From Treponema sp. (GTDB taxonomy: Bacteria; Spirochaetota; Spirochaetia; Treponematales; Breznakiellaceae), in assembly GCA_031258505.1 (NCBI GenBank), contig JAIRMT010000025.1, positions 1 to 12,049 of the forward strand: a stretch of 12,049 bases of DNA, read 5' to 3'. This document shows positions 1 through 7,108 of the stretch, in pieces (within the stretch, counting starts at the first letter, position 1; every line of letters starts with the position of its first letter). Position numbers and translations under genes: made by a program. Under the pieces are notes generated by a model. It was given only the letters and a program-made list of their open reading frames with translations, was not told the DNA's origin and did not search any database.

Positions 1-118
1 GACTTCCCGTACATGTACGGAGACTTCCCGTACATGTACGGAGACTTCCCGTACATGTACGGAGACTTCCCGTACATGTACGGAGACTTCCCGTACATGT
101 ACGGAGACTTCCCGTACA
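1..118. repeat. 21-bp palindromic tandem repeat (5.6 copies, cut by window edge)
   Basis: Five identical 21-bp units start at 1, 22, 43, 64 and 85, and a 13-base partial unit begins at 106. Each unit contains the perfect 14-bp palindrome CCGTACATGTACGG. Because 21 is a multiple of three and the unit has no stop codon, all six frames are open. On the plus strand, frame 1 reads as the heptapeptide DFPYMYG repeated and ends at TAG 124-126, so this could be the repetitive C-terminal tail of a protein encoded to the left. It could equally be a noncoding minisatellite. The array runs off the window edge, so its true copy number is unknown. Confidence 0.95.
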
Positions 119-126
119 AATTGTAG

Positions 127-308
127 GTATTCACTGTACTGGTATGGAAGCGCTCGGTACTTGTACAATGACATACCTTGCTTATACTATCGTTCATTGG
201 CTGCATATACTTTATACTGTTATCAAAAATTTTACTATCTATTCGTACTGGACATCCGGCAAAACTAGCCTGAGCCTTCCCTGTCAATATACGCCAGACC
301 AGGGTGAT
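127..308. other. Intergenic stretch without a recognisable gene
   Basis: This AT-rich stretch lies between the palindromic repeat and the end of accA. Short open frames on the plus strand run on antisense into accA and have no ribosome site or family resemblance. I see no convincing promoter or T-tailed terminator. Confidence 0.5.
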
Positions 309-326
309 GGGGCGCTTTTACGCCCC
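309..326 (-). other. GC-rich hairpin overlapping the accA stop codon
   Basis: GGGGCG at 309-314 pairs perfectly with CGCCCC at 321-326, and the 6-base loop contains the accA TAA stop. No T-tract follows on either strand, so it is not a standard intrinsic terminator. It may protect the 3' end of the operon transcript or help a factor-dependent stop. Confidence 0.4.
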
Positions 327-1247
327 GCTGTCCTCGTTCCATATTCCGGTTTTGCGTATCTTTTGGTTACGGTAACGCACCAATACCGAAGGGTTGCGGG
401 TGGAGAGGTCTCTGATGTCCCGCGTCAGTATCTCTTTGATGAGGGCGGCAGTGGCATAAGGATCAATGTGAGCGCCGCCAGGCGGCTCTGGAACAACGCC
501 GTTTACGACTTTGAACTCTAGCAGGTCTTCGCTGGTGATACGAAGCATTGCCGCCGCATCCTTAGCCTTTGCCACATCACGCAAGAGGAGCGACGCGCCT
601 CCTTCAGGGCTGATCACCGAGTATATAGCATTTTCCAGCATATATACCTTGTCGCCGACGCTGAGACCCAGCGCGCCGCCGGAACCACCTTCGCCAATGA
701 TGACGCAGACAATCGGCGTTTTAAGCTGACTGAATTCTTTCAGGTTACGGGCGATTGCCTCACCAATGCCACGCTCCTCTGCGCCAAGACCAGGATACGC
801 GCCGGCGGTATCAACAAAGGTAACAATAGGACGATGGAATTTTTCCGCCTGCTTTGCCAGGCGCAGCGCCTTACGGTAACCTTCGGGGTTCGCCATACCA
901 TGGTTACGGCGCATATTTTCCTTGAGTGTACGTCCCTTTTGATTGGCGAGTATTGTAACCGGCTGCCCCTCAAGGAAACCGAGTCCGCCCACAATAGCCG
1001 GATCATCGGCAAAGTGCCTGTCGCCGTGCAGTTCTATGAAACCGTCAAAAATACGGTGGATATAGTCCAGAGAGTATGGACGCTCAGGATGGCGGGCAAG
1101 CTCAACCCGTCGCCATGTTGCCTCTATATGGGACTCGGCCTGTATCTTTTCCCCAAGCTGGTCTAGTTCCTTTGTCGCGTCAATGCCCGCCTCTAATACG
1201 AGTTTCTTCAGGTCCTCAAACTTACTCTGCAGTATCACACTATTCAT
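318..1247 (-). CDS. accA: Acetyl-CoA carboxylase carboxyltransferase subunit alpha
   Basis: This is the alpha half of the carboxyltransferase that moves the carboxyl group from biotin on AccB to acetyl-CoA, giving malonyl-CoA in the cytoplasm. The 309-residue length is close to the usual 315-320. Visible family blocks are the N-terminal helix, HGDRHFADDPAIVGGL at about 74-89, the HGMANPEGYRKALRL block at 116-130, FVDTAGAYPGLGAEERG at 144-160, and the glycine-rich GEGGSGGALGLSVGDK at 185-200 followed by SVISPEGGAS at 210-219. The ATG at 1247 is supported by GGGAGG about 8 bases upstream. The start overlaps the accD stop as ATGA, so the two carboxyltransferase subunits are probably translationally coupled for equal synthesis. 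It is the last gene of the operon. Identification is by motif recognition and is very secure. Confidence 0.97.
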   Translation of the reverse strand: MNSVILQSKFEDLKKLVLEAGIDATKELDQLGEKIQAESHIEATWRRVELARHPERPYSLDYIHRIFDGFIELHGDRHFADDPAIVGGLGFLEGQPVTILANQKGRTLKENMRRNHGMANPEGYRKALRLAKQAEKFHRPIVTFVDTAGAYPGLGAEERGIGEAIARNLKEFSQLKTPIVCVIIGEGGSGGALGLSVGDKVYMLENAIYSVISPEGGASLLLRDVAKAKDAAAMLRITSEDLLEFKVVNGVVPEPPGGAHIDPYATAALIKEILTRDIRDLSTRNPSVLVRYRNQKIRKTGIWNEDSGA

Positions 1248-2056
1248 GCTAATCCTCCCAAAACCTTTGAAGGCGTTTTATGAAGTTCAATGAGCTGGGC
1301 GATGATGTGCCGCTGTTCCTGTCGTTTAACAATGAGGTCAACAAAGCCCTTCTCAAGCTGAAACTCTGCCCGCTGAAACCCTTCCGGCAGAGACTGCCGT
1401 ATTGTACCTTCAATAACGCGGGGACCGGCAAAGCCAATGAGCGCGTCAGGTTCGGCAAGTATAATATCCGCCAGCATTGCAAAGGACGCGATAACGCCGC
1501 CGGTGGTAGGGTCGCACAGTACAACAAACAGCGGCACGCCAGCCTTGTCCAATTCGGCAACTGCACTGGATGTCTTCGCCATCTGCAAGAGCGAGAAGAT
1601 ACCCTCCTGCATACGCGCCCCGCCTGATGTTGTATACAGCACCACTGGCAGCTGTTTCTCCGCGCCCGTGAGTAGTGCGCGAGTAACTTTCTCACCCACA
1701 ACTGAACCCATGGACCCGCCCATGAAGTTGAAGGACATAAGTCCTAGTACCAGCGGCTTCCCCTCAATGGTACAAGTACCAGTAATGACGGCATCTTTCA
1801 TCTGCGCCTTAGCTTCAGCTTGGTCGAGCTTCGCCTCATAGCCGGCAAGTTCGATAGGGTTGAGCGAGCGTAGATTAGGGAACCATTCGATGAAGGAGTC
1901 TTCGTCCGCGAGGTACTGGATACGCTCCGCTGGTTCCATACGGTAGTGATGGCCGCAAGCTGGACAGGTCTTGATTGCGGCGGCAATCTCTTGCTCCGTA
2001 TATTGCGCCCCGCACGATGGACAGGGCTGGGTACTAGTGTCAGACATAAACGCCAT
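1244..2056 (-). CDS. accD: Acetyl-CoA carboxylase carboxyltransferase subunit beta
   Basis: This is the beta half of the carboxyltransferase and works with AccA as an alpha2beta2 enzyme. An N-terminal zinc ribbon is intact, with Cys12, Cys15, Cys31 and Cys34 in the C-x2-C-x15-C-x2-C spacing. The crotonase-like core follows, with FMGGSMGSVVGEKV, SGGARMQEGIFSLLQMAKTS, DPTTGGVIASFAMLADI and the IGFAGPRVIEGTIRQSLPEG block. At 270 residues it is shorter than E. coli AccD, mainly at the termini. Start choice is uncertain: AAGGGAG lies only 2 bases before the ATG at 2056 but 11 bases before the in-frame ATG at 2047, so a 267-residue form is possible. The stop overlaps accA by ATGA. A 162-base gap with a hairpin separates it from accC, the widest gap in an otherwise tight operon. 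Confidence 0.97.
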   Translation of the reverse strand: MAFMSDTSTQPCPSCGAQYTEQEIAAAIKTCPACGHHYRMEPAERIQYLADEDSFIEWFPNLRSLNPIELAGYEAKLDQAEAKAQMKDAVITGTCTIEGKPLVLGLMSFNFMGGSMGSVVGEKVTRALLTGAEKQLPVVLYTTSGGARMQEGIFSLLQMAKTSSAVAELDKAGVPLFVVLCDPTTGGVIASFAMLADIILAEPDALIGFAGPRVIEGTIRQSLPEGFQRAEFQLEKGFVDLIVKRQEQRHIIAQLIELHKTPSKVLGGLA

Positions 2057-2190
2057 ATCTCCCTTTGTTCTTATTAGTACGCCTTATGCGTCAGTCTGTC
2101 AGACGCTTAGGTTATCTTCGGCATGTCGTCGGTTTATTCAAAGATATACAAACCATGTTTTAAGGTATAGTAGCTGGAGCCTAGTTCTGT

Positions 2191-2215
2191 ACGGCGCTAT
2201 TCTAAGCAGCGCCGT
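2191..2215 (-). other. Intra-operon hairpin after accC
   Basis: ACGGCGCT at 2191-2198 and AGCGCCGT at 2208-2215 form a perfect 8-bp stem with a 9-base loop, starting 3 bases past the accC stop. No T-run follows on the minus strand, so full termination is unlikely. It may be an RNA-processing or stability element that sets accBC against accDA levels. A weaker 5-bp stem (2088-2092 with 2102-2106) lies nearer accD. No clear sigma70 promoter was found in the gap. Confidence 0.5.
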
Positions 2216-2218
2216 GTT

Positions 2219-3538
2219 CTAAGTCGCGCCGAACGTCTGCTCATAGTAGGCGTTCCCGAAGTTACCGGAGCGAAACACGTTTTCTTCTATTATATACTGT
2301 TGTTCTTGCTGGTTCGTCTTGATTCCTTCGATACAGAGTTCGTTTAAGGCGCGTTTCATGCGGTGGATGGCGCGCTCGCGCGTGGGCGCGTGAACAATGA
2401 GTTTGCCTACCATTGAATCGTAATACGGAGACACGGTGTAACCAGTATAGAGGAATGAGTCAAAGCGGACGCCCGGACCGCCGGGTACTTCCAGACGGGT
2501 GATGCGCCCAGGGCTTAGCGCGTTGATACGGCACTCTATTGCCCAGCCGTTCATCCGTATAATCCAAGAGGGGATATCCATACGCCCTTCGGTACAGGCA
2601 AGGATTTGCTCGCGGATAATATCGATGTTGGTAACAGCCTCACTCACCGGATGTTCCACCTGAACGCGGGCGTTTACTTCCATAAAGAAGAAAACAGTAC
2701 CCTTAACCAAGAACTCGATAGTTCCCGCGCCCTGATACTTGAGTTCCCGAAACAAATTTGTCGCGTCTCGGCTCATACTGTGACGCAATCTGGGTGTTAT
2801 ACCCACAGACGGACTTTCCTCAATGAGCTTTTGGTGGTGTTTCTGTACTGAACAGTCGCGTTCGCCCAGCACCGTCACATTGCCCTTACCATCGGCGAGC
2901 ATCTGTAGTTCTACATGGCGGAAATTTTCCAAGAAACGCTCAAGGTAAACACGCTTATCGCCGAAGTTTGCCTCTGCTTCAGCAGTAGCCAGGGCGAAGT
3001 TTTCGGCAAGTTCAGCCTGTCTCCGCACAATACGCATACCTTTACCGCCGCCGCCAGAGGCAGCCTTGATGATTAGGGGAAAGCCCACGTCCCGCGCAGC
3101 CTTACACGCCGCGTCAAGATCGGTAATGGCATCAACCGTACCGGGAATTGTTGACAAACGGAATCGCGCGGCGGTCTTCCGCGCCTGCACCTTGTCGCCC
3201 AAAAGCTCAATGACATCAGGGTTCGGCCCAATGAAGATGAGGCCGTTGTCTTGGACAAGGCGCGCAAAGGAGGCTGTTTCAGACAGAAAGCCAACGCCCG
3301 GATGAATAGCATCGCTATTGGTGTTTATCGCCGCCATCAGTAGGTTGTTAGGGTTGAGGTAGCTCTGCGACGACGGCGGCGGCCCGATACACACTGCCTT
3401 GTCCGCAAGTCGGACGTGCAGACAGTCCTTGTCAGCAGTAGAGTATACCGCCACAGTCTTAATGCCGAGTTCCCGACAGGTTCTGATGATACGAACCGCG
3501 ATCTCGCCGCGGTTCGCTATGAGCAATCGTTTGATCAT
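2219..3538 (-). CDS. accC: Acetyl-CoA carboxylase biotin carboxylase subunit
   Basis: AccC uses ATP and bicarbonate to carboxylate the biotin carried by AccB. The biotin-carboxylase N-domain starts MIKRLLIANRGEIAVRIIR. The ATP-grasp core shows GDK at 114-116, the glycine-rich loop AASGGGGKGMR at 159-169, and EVNARVQVEHP at 287-297, which keeps the catalytic Glu, Asn, Arg, Gln and Glu of the family (Arg291 corresponds to E. coli Arg292). The C-domain has GGPGVRFDS and YYDSMVGKL. Two departures are visible: the near-invariant HPGYGFLSEN motif reads HPGVGFLSET at 79-88, and about 7 residues are missing after ECRINA (335-340), where E. coli has an EDP-containing loop before SPG. The 439-residue length matches that gap. 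The ATG at 3538 overlaps the accB stop (ATGA) and has only a weak ribosome site, so it probably depends on coupling. Confidence 0.97.
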   Translation of the reverse strand: MIKRLLIANRGEIAVRIIRTCRELGIKTVAVYSTADKDCLHVRLADKAVCIGPPPSSQSYLNPNNLLMAAINTNSDAIHPGVGFLSETASFARLVQDNGLIFIGPNPDVIELLGDKVQARKTAARFRLSTIPGTVDAITDLDAACKAARDVGFPLIIKAASGGGGKGMRIVRRQAELAENFALATAEAEANFGDKRVYLERFLENFRHVELQMLADGKGNVTVLGERDCSVQKHHQKLIEESPSVGITPRLRHSMSRDATNLFRELKYQGAGTIEFLVKGTVFFFMEVNARVQVEHPVSEAVTNIDIIREQILACTEGRMDIPSWIIRMNGWAIECRINALSPGRITRLEVPGGPGVRFDSFLYTGYTVSPYYDSMVGKLIVHAPTRERAIHRMKRALNELCIEGIKTNQQEQQYIIEENVFRSGNFGNAYYEQTFGAT

Positions 3539-4074
3539 GTAAGGCGCTCAACTTCAAATAAGGGCTGACCAAACTCAACAAGGTCCCCAGTAGCAACTTT
3601 GACGGAGACAATCTCACAGTCAAACTCGGCTTCGAGTTGGTTCATCATCTTCATTGCCTCAAGGATACAGAGCGTCGCGCCTGCTTTTACTTTTATACCT
3701 GGTTTTACGAATGGCGGCGCATCTGGCGTTGGGCTTGCGTAAAACGTTGCCACGATAGGGCTGTTTATGGACTCTGTTTTTGGCGCTGTATCTTCTATTC
3801 TATGGTTCAGTACAGCGTCGATTTCGGCCTGATTAAGCGAGATACCTTCCAGTACCTTCTCCGGCTTGGGTAAACTCCTCGCTCTTTTTGGCGGCAAGGC
3901 TATTGCCGGTTTTTTTTCTGCAAGAGATTCCGGCGCTGGGCTATGCAATGCTACTGCTGATGTAAGACCCTTCTTCCGCAGTACCAGATGTATCTTCCCG
4001 TCATCAAAGTCAAGTTCGGCTATATCACTGGCACTGAATTTGTCCAGTATTGTTATCAATAAATTGTCATTCAT
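3535..4074 (-). CDS. accB: Acetyl-CoA carboxylase biotin carboxyl carrier protein
   Basis: AccB carries the biotin that shuttles between AccC and the AccA/AccD carboxyltransferase. The C-terminal biotinyl domain (about 103-179) has FYASPTPDAPPFVKPG, the bacterial thumb region, and CILEAMKMMNQ, with Lys142 in EAMKM as the expected biotinylation site. A Pro/Ala/Lys-rich linker (about 44-100) joins it to an N-terminal segment rich in acidic residues. At 179 residues it is slightly longer than E. coli AccB, and the linker explains the difference. The start at 4074 has AGGA about 9-10 bases upstream. It lies 11 bases after the fabV stop and overlaps accC by 4 bases. Confidence 0.96.
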   Translation of the reverse strand: MNDNLLITILDKFSASDIAELDFDDGKIHLVLRKKGLTSAVALHSPAPESLAEKKPAIALPPKRARSLPKPEKVLEGISLNQAEIDAVLNHRIEDTAPKTESINSPIVATFYASPTPDAPPFVKPGIKVKAGATLCILEAMKMMNQLEAEFDCEIVSVKVATGDLVEFGQPLFEVERLT

Positions 4075-4085
4075 AATAATAATTC

Positions 4086-5288
4086 CTATATTGTTGATGG
4101 ATCAACATCGGCGTCGTAGTCAACACCCCTAACATCAAAGCCATGCGCCTCAAGAAAATCGTGCTTAAAACCCGTAAGATCAGTAGCGGTAAACACGGTT
4201 TCGTCAGTAACGCTTTCCATGCAGGCGAGGACTGCTGCCTGAACATCGTCGCGCATTTCCCAGTCGTCGAGGCGGATGCGCCGCGCATCGTCAAGCGGAA
4301 CCACGCCTCCAGAAACGTAGAGGCGGTCTTTATAGAGCCGCGTAATCTGTTCGATGCAGCCTTCATGTATGCCTTTGTCTTTCATCACCTTGAACAGGCA
4401 TGACACATAGAAAGGAATGATAGGGATTACCGCGCTTGCCCGTGTTACCACCGCCTTGTTTACCGATACCCACGCTGCCCCGCCATTAACAGCAAGCCGG
4501 GCGTTAATGGCATTACTCGCCCGTTCAAGGTCTTCTTTAGCGCGTCCTATCGTACCGTTCTTGTAAATCGCCCACGACAGTTCAGGCCCGATGTAGGTAT
4601 ACGCTACGGTTCGTACTGCCGGCGACAGTACGTCCGCCTTATCGAGTGCGTCAATCCAGAGTTCCCAGTCTTCACCCCCCATAACCTTGACGGTGCCGAT
4701 GATTTCGTCAGCCGAAGCTGGCTCAACACTGGCAATACTGAGTTTACCAGTCATCATGTCGAGGGTCTTGCCAGAATAGTTCCCGCCGATAGGCTTTATC
4801 ACCGAGCGATACATCACGCCATCGCCGGGGTCGGTACGCACCGGTGATGCCAGCGAATAGACTACAAGGTCGATCTTCGCTGGTATTCCCGCTGTAGCGG
4901 CTATGGTTTTCACCGCATCAATGACTGACGCCTTCATTTCGTTAGAAAAGGCGTCGCCATCAAGGGTCTTGACGACAAGACCAGCGTTAGTAGCGGCGCG
5001 TTCAAAGGCGAGGTTGTTGTAGTAGCCGGGAGTGCCGGGCTTGGTCGCCGATGCTGGCTTCTCAAACGACACGCCTATTGTTGCCGCGCCGTAACCAAAG
5101 CCTGCGGCAATACGGCTCGCCAACCCATAGCCAGTAGAGCAACCGATCACCAGCGCCATTTTTGGCGTTTCTGTGCTGGGTCTAAGGTGTTGCTTTACAT
5201 AGGCGATCTGCTGTTCTACCACTGCTGCACACCCTTTTGGGTGGCTGTTGAGACAGATGCTGTTTCGCACCATTGGTTTTATAAGCAT
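4086..5288 (-). CDS. fabV: Trans-2-enoyl-CoA/ACP reductase (FabV/Ter family)
   Basis: This is an NADH-dependent enoyl reductase of the FabV/Ter family, which reduces the trans-2 double bond of enoyl-ACP or enoyl-CoA. It begins with MLIKPMVRNSICLN, has the cofactor loop GCSTGYG at 49-55, SLASPVRTDP at 145-154, VKVMGGEDWE at 200-209, and the family catalytic Tyr-x8-Lys as Tyr242 and Lys251. VTRASAVIPIIP (281-292) and LFKVMK line the substrate side. The 400-residue length is standard. It resembles T. denticola Ter, recalled from memory, across its whole length. Ter homologues can serve butyrate-type fermentation, but its place between fabZ and accB argues for the last step of fatty-acid elongation. 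AGGAG sits about 8 bases before the ATG, and the gap to fabZ is 19 bases. Whether it prefers ACP or CoA substrates cannot be read from the sequence. Confidence 0.95.
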   Translation of the reverse strand: MLIKPMVRNSICLNSHPKGCAAVVEQQIAYVKQHLRPSTETPKMALVIGCSTGYGLASRIAAGFGYGAATIGVSFEKPASATKPGTPGYYNNLAFERAATNAGLVVKTLDGDAFSNEMKASVIDAVKTIAATAGIPAKIDLVVYSLASPVRTDPGDGVMYRSVIKPIGGNYSGKTLDMMTGKLSIASVEPASADEIIGTVKVMGGEDWELWIDALDKADVLSPAVRTVAYTYIGPELSWAIYKNGTIGRAKEDLERASNAINARLAVNGGAAWVSVNKAVVTRASAVIPIIPFYVSCLFKVMKDKGIHEGCIEQITRLYKDRLYVSGGVVPLDDARRIRLDDWEMRDDVQAAVLACMESVTDETVFTATDLTGFKHDFLEAHGFDVRGVDYDADVDPSTI

Positions 5289-5307
5289 TCTATGCTCCTA
5301 TAATGTA

Positions 5308-5733
5308 TTATGCGCCCGCGCGAGTGAGACAGAGCCATTCCGCTTCTGCCGCAAGTTCGTCGCCAACATAGGCTTTACCCGCTTGCTTAATCATCTTACT
5401 GGAAACCCGTAAGTTTTCGATCTCGCAACGGACTTCCTCTCCTGGACGTACCTGCCGCCGGAACTTCACCTTATCCACTGACGCGAGGAAGAACAGTACG
5501 TCAGCGCCCAATGTTCCCAGCAGCCGCAGACCTGCACCACCAGATTGCGCCATTGTCTCGATGAGGATAACCCCTGGCACCACCGGATACTGAGGAAAGT
5601 GTCCGGCAAAGAAGAAGTCTTGGTCAGTAAACATATAGCGGGTTACGATCTTAGCGCTATCGGCGCTGACAATTTCATGAACAAAGAGAAATGGCGACCG
5701 GTGAGGTAACAACGCTTCGATGTTAGTATTCAT
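5308..5733 (-). CDS. fabZ: 3-hydroxyacyl-ACP dehydratase FabZ
   Basis: FabZ dehydrates 3-hydroxyacyl-ACP to trans-2-enoyl-ACP, the substrate of the next gene's product. It is a 141-residue single hotdog domain, a normal FabZ length. LLPHRSPFLFVHEI (8-21) is the family start block. GHFPQYPVVPGVILIETMAQ (44-63) holds the catalytic His45 and Glu59. FFLASVDKVKFRRQVRPGEE follows as the usual mid-domain strand. FabA is less likely because of the LPHR start and the Glu in place of Asp at the second catalytic position. It is the first gene of the operon. AGGAG lies about 11 bases before the ATG, a slightly long spacing. The promoter lies about 80-110 bases upstream. Confidence 0.96.
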   Translation of the reverse strand: MNTNIEALLPHRSPFLFVHEIVSADSAKIVTRYMFTDQDFFFAGHFPQYPVVPGVILIETMAQSGGAGLRLLGTLGADVLFFLASVDKVKFRRQVRPGEEVRCEIENLRVSSKMIKQAGKAYVGDELAAEAEWLCLTRAGA

Positions 5734-5815
5734 GATTCTCTGTACTCCTAAAAATGGAATAGAAGCGGCGAATATGTTATGCCTGTTATTTTCACGTTAA
5801 TTATCATAATGTATT

Positions 5816-5844
5816 TTTATATAATTATCTATATATAAATGCAA
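5816..5844 (-). promoter_or_regulatory. Promoter of the fabZ-fabV-acc operon
   Basis: On the minus strand, TTGCAT (5839-5844) and TATAAA (5816-5821) are separated by exactly 17 bases in a very AT-rich setting. Transcription would start near 5809, leaving a leader of about 75 bases before fabZ. It is the best sigma70-type match upstream of the six-gene operon. No recognisable operator overlaps it. Confidence 0.7.
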
Positions 5845-6218
5845 ATCCTTTTTATAATTATGGCGAAAAGAAATATATACGACACTTATGTCATCTAAGC
5901 CAACGCTTTATGTAAGAAACGCGACATCCGTATCATCTTATCTTCTCACAACTAAGTATCGGAATCCTGTGCCGCCACTTGAGCGATTTTTACACTATGT
6001 TTCCATGATTAGCTTTTGCTTATATGGCGTTAGACCAGTTCTATAACCCATGAGCTAGAGCAACTTACTCTTTAGGGTGTGGAGTTTGGGCGGTCGATTG
6101 TGCAAGGAACTGGCAGGCGGACTACCTCAACAAAAGCCGTCAGACACCATAAACGATCTGCACTGACGCTACTTGTATGTTGGCGGACTAAGACTATCCG
6201 AAAAACGCTTCCCGTTCC
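5845..6218. other. Intergenic stretch, possible small ORF and replaced kinase region
   Basis: No recognisable gene is present. A 52-codon plus-strand frame (ATG 5888 to TAA 6046) lacks a ribosome site and any family resemblance. The segment from about 6060 to 6218 follows directly on the kinase stump and reads as unrelated sequence with stops in every frame, as expected if a deletion or insertion removed the kinase body. Confidence 0.4.
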
Positions 6219-6277
6219 ATTAAAAAAGGTGTAGGTCAAAGCCAGTCGCTTTTGCAGGCTGAACTCAACTTTTTCAT
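6219..6277 (-). pseudogene. Sensor histidine kinase remnant (frameshifted N-terminal stump)
   Basis: An ATG at 6277-6275 overlaps the response-regulator stop as ATGA. A textbook AGGAG (6285-6289) lies 7 bases before it, the usual arrangement for a coupled kinase gene. Its own frame gives only MKKLSSACKSDWL and stops at 6236. Moving one frame at codon 5-6 gives MKKLS then FSLQKRLALTYTFF, which looks like the cytoplasmic start and first membrane helix of a sensor kinase. The resemblance ends near 6219. I infer a one-base frameshift followed by loss of the rest of the gene. The short length limits confidence. The alternative is a chance ATGA with a tiny unrelated ORF. Confidence 0.5.
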
Positions 6278-7002
6278 TGCGCCGCTCCTAAGCGGTAACC
6301 CATGCCGTAGACCGTTAGGATATACTTCGGGGTTTTTGGATCGTCCCCGATTCTGGCCCGCAGCCGCTTGATATGGCTATCAACGGAACGGTCAAAGCCA
6401 TCGAAATCATCTCCCTTCACCGCCTCAAGAATTTCATCACGGGTAAAGATTTTAGCCTGACGGGACATTAAGAGGGTAAGGATATTGTATTCATCACGGG
6501 TTAAGGCGAGGGCTTCCCCATTTTTGCGAACAATTCGGTTTTCCATATCTATCATTAAGTCGCCGTAAGAAAGAAACCCGACAGCGTTCTTCTTGCCGTC
6601 CGAGCCGTCAGTACTGCCGGCGGAAGCATGTCTTTTGTTTCGCCGCAGGGATGCCCGAACACGCGCCATAAGCTGACGGGGGCTGAACGGTTTGGTAACA
6701 TAATCGTCTGCCCCGATATTAAGACCGTTAATAATACTTTCCTCATTAACCTTAGCGGTAATCATAATGATAGGAATGTTTGACACCTGCCGAACCTTTT
6801 TACAAAATTCCTCCCCAGAAAAATCGGGCAGCATCAGGTCAAGGAGTATCAAATCTGTCTCCTGTTCCTCAAAAAACGTCATTCCTTCCCTAGCATTTTT
6901 GGCGCAAAGGGTTTTAAACCCGTTCATTTCAAGGTAGGACTTCACCACCTCAAGGATTTTTGGCTCATCGTCCACGACTAAGACTGTTTGTTTATCTTTC
7001 AT
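6274..7002 (-). CDS. OmpR/PhoB-family response regulator
   Basis: This is a two-component DNA-binding regulator. The receiver domain (about 5-118) has the acidic pair Asp11-Asp12, the phosphorylation site Asp55 in LLDLMLPD, Thr82 in MITAK and Lys104 in TKPF. A polar linker (about 122-140, HASAGSTDGSDGKK) leads to a winged-helix domain (about 143-240) with LTRDEYNILTLL, the recognition-helix segment DRSVDSHIKRLRARIGDD, and the wing YILTVYGMGYRL. The chosen ATG at 7002 gives 242 residues. A TTG at 7020 would add six residues, but it lies within the promoter -10 region. Its kinase appears lost immediately downstream, so it is probably an orphan, or served by a kinase elsewhere. Its target genes cannot be read from the sequence. 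Confidence 0.92.
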   Translation of the reverse strand: MKDKQTVLVVDDEPKILEVVKSYLEMNGFKTLCAKNAREGMTFFEEQETDLILLDLMLPDFSGEEFCKKVRQVSNIPIIMITAKVNEESIINGLNIGADDYVTKPFSPRQLMARVRASLRRNKRHASAGSTDGSDGKKNAVGFLSYGDLMIDMENRIVRKNGEALALTRDEYNILTLLMSRQAKIFTRDEILEAVKGDDFDGFDRSVDSHIKRLRARIGDDPKTPKYILTVYGMGYRLGAAQ

Positions 7003-7008
7003 ACTTCC

Positions 7009-7017
7009 ATTATACCA
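7009..7017 (-). promoter_or_regulatory. Extended -10 promoter abutting the response-regulator start
   Basis: Minus-strand TGGTATAAT (7017 to 7009) is a consensus extended -10. Only six bases separate it from the ATG at 7002, so transcripts would begin at or next to the start codon and be nearly leaderless. A perfect TTGACA at 7026-7031 lies only 11 bases from the -10, too close for normal -35 use. Confidence 0.5.
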
Positions 7018-7108
7018 CAAGATTGTGTCAAAATTATGTTAGGAGGAAGTTTTCCTGTGAGTGTGAGCAGATGAATCGTGTTTTCCCTAAGATCTATGAT
7101 ATTAATGT

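Noticed and set aside
309..326. The hairpin at the accA stop as an intrinsic terminator
   Set aside because: The stem is good, but no T-tract follows on either strand, so it is listed only as a structure.
144..521. Plus-strand ORF of 125 codons at the accA end
   Set aside because: Most of it is antisense to the well-supported accA, and it has no ribosome site or family resemblance.
1280..1841. Plus-strand ORFs of 115 and 134 codons
   Set aside because: They lie wholly antisense within accD and follow from its codon bias.
5888..6046. Plus-strand ORF of 52 codons in the fabZ-regulator gap
   Set aside because: No ribosome site or family, and the length is within chance expectation. It is mentioned only in the intergenic entry.
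7003..7020. TTG start adding six residues to the response regulator
   Set aside because: The extra codons coincide with a consensus extended -10, and receiver domains normally start close to the ATG at 7002.
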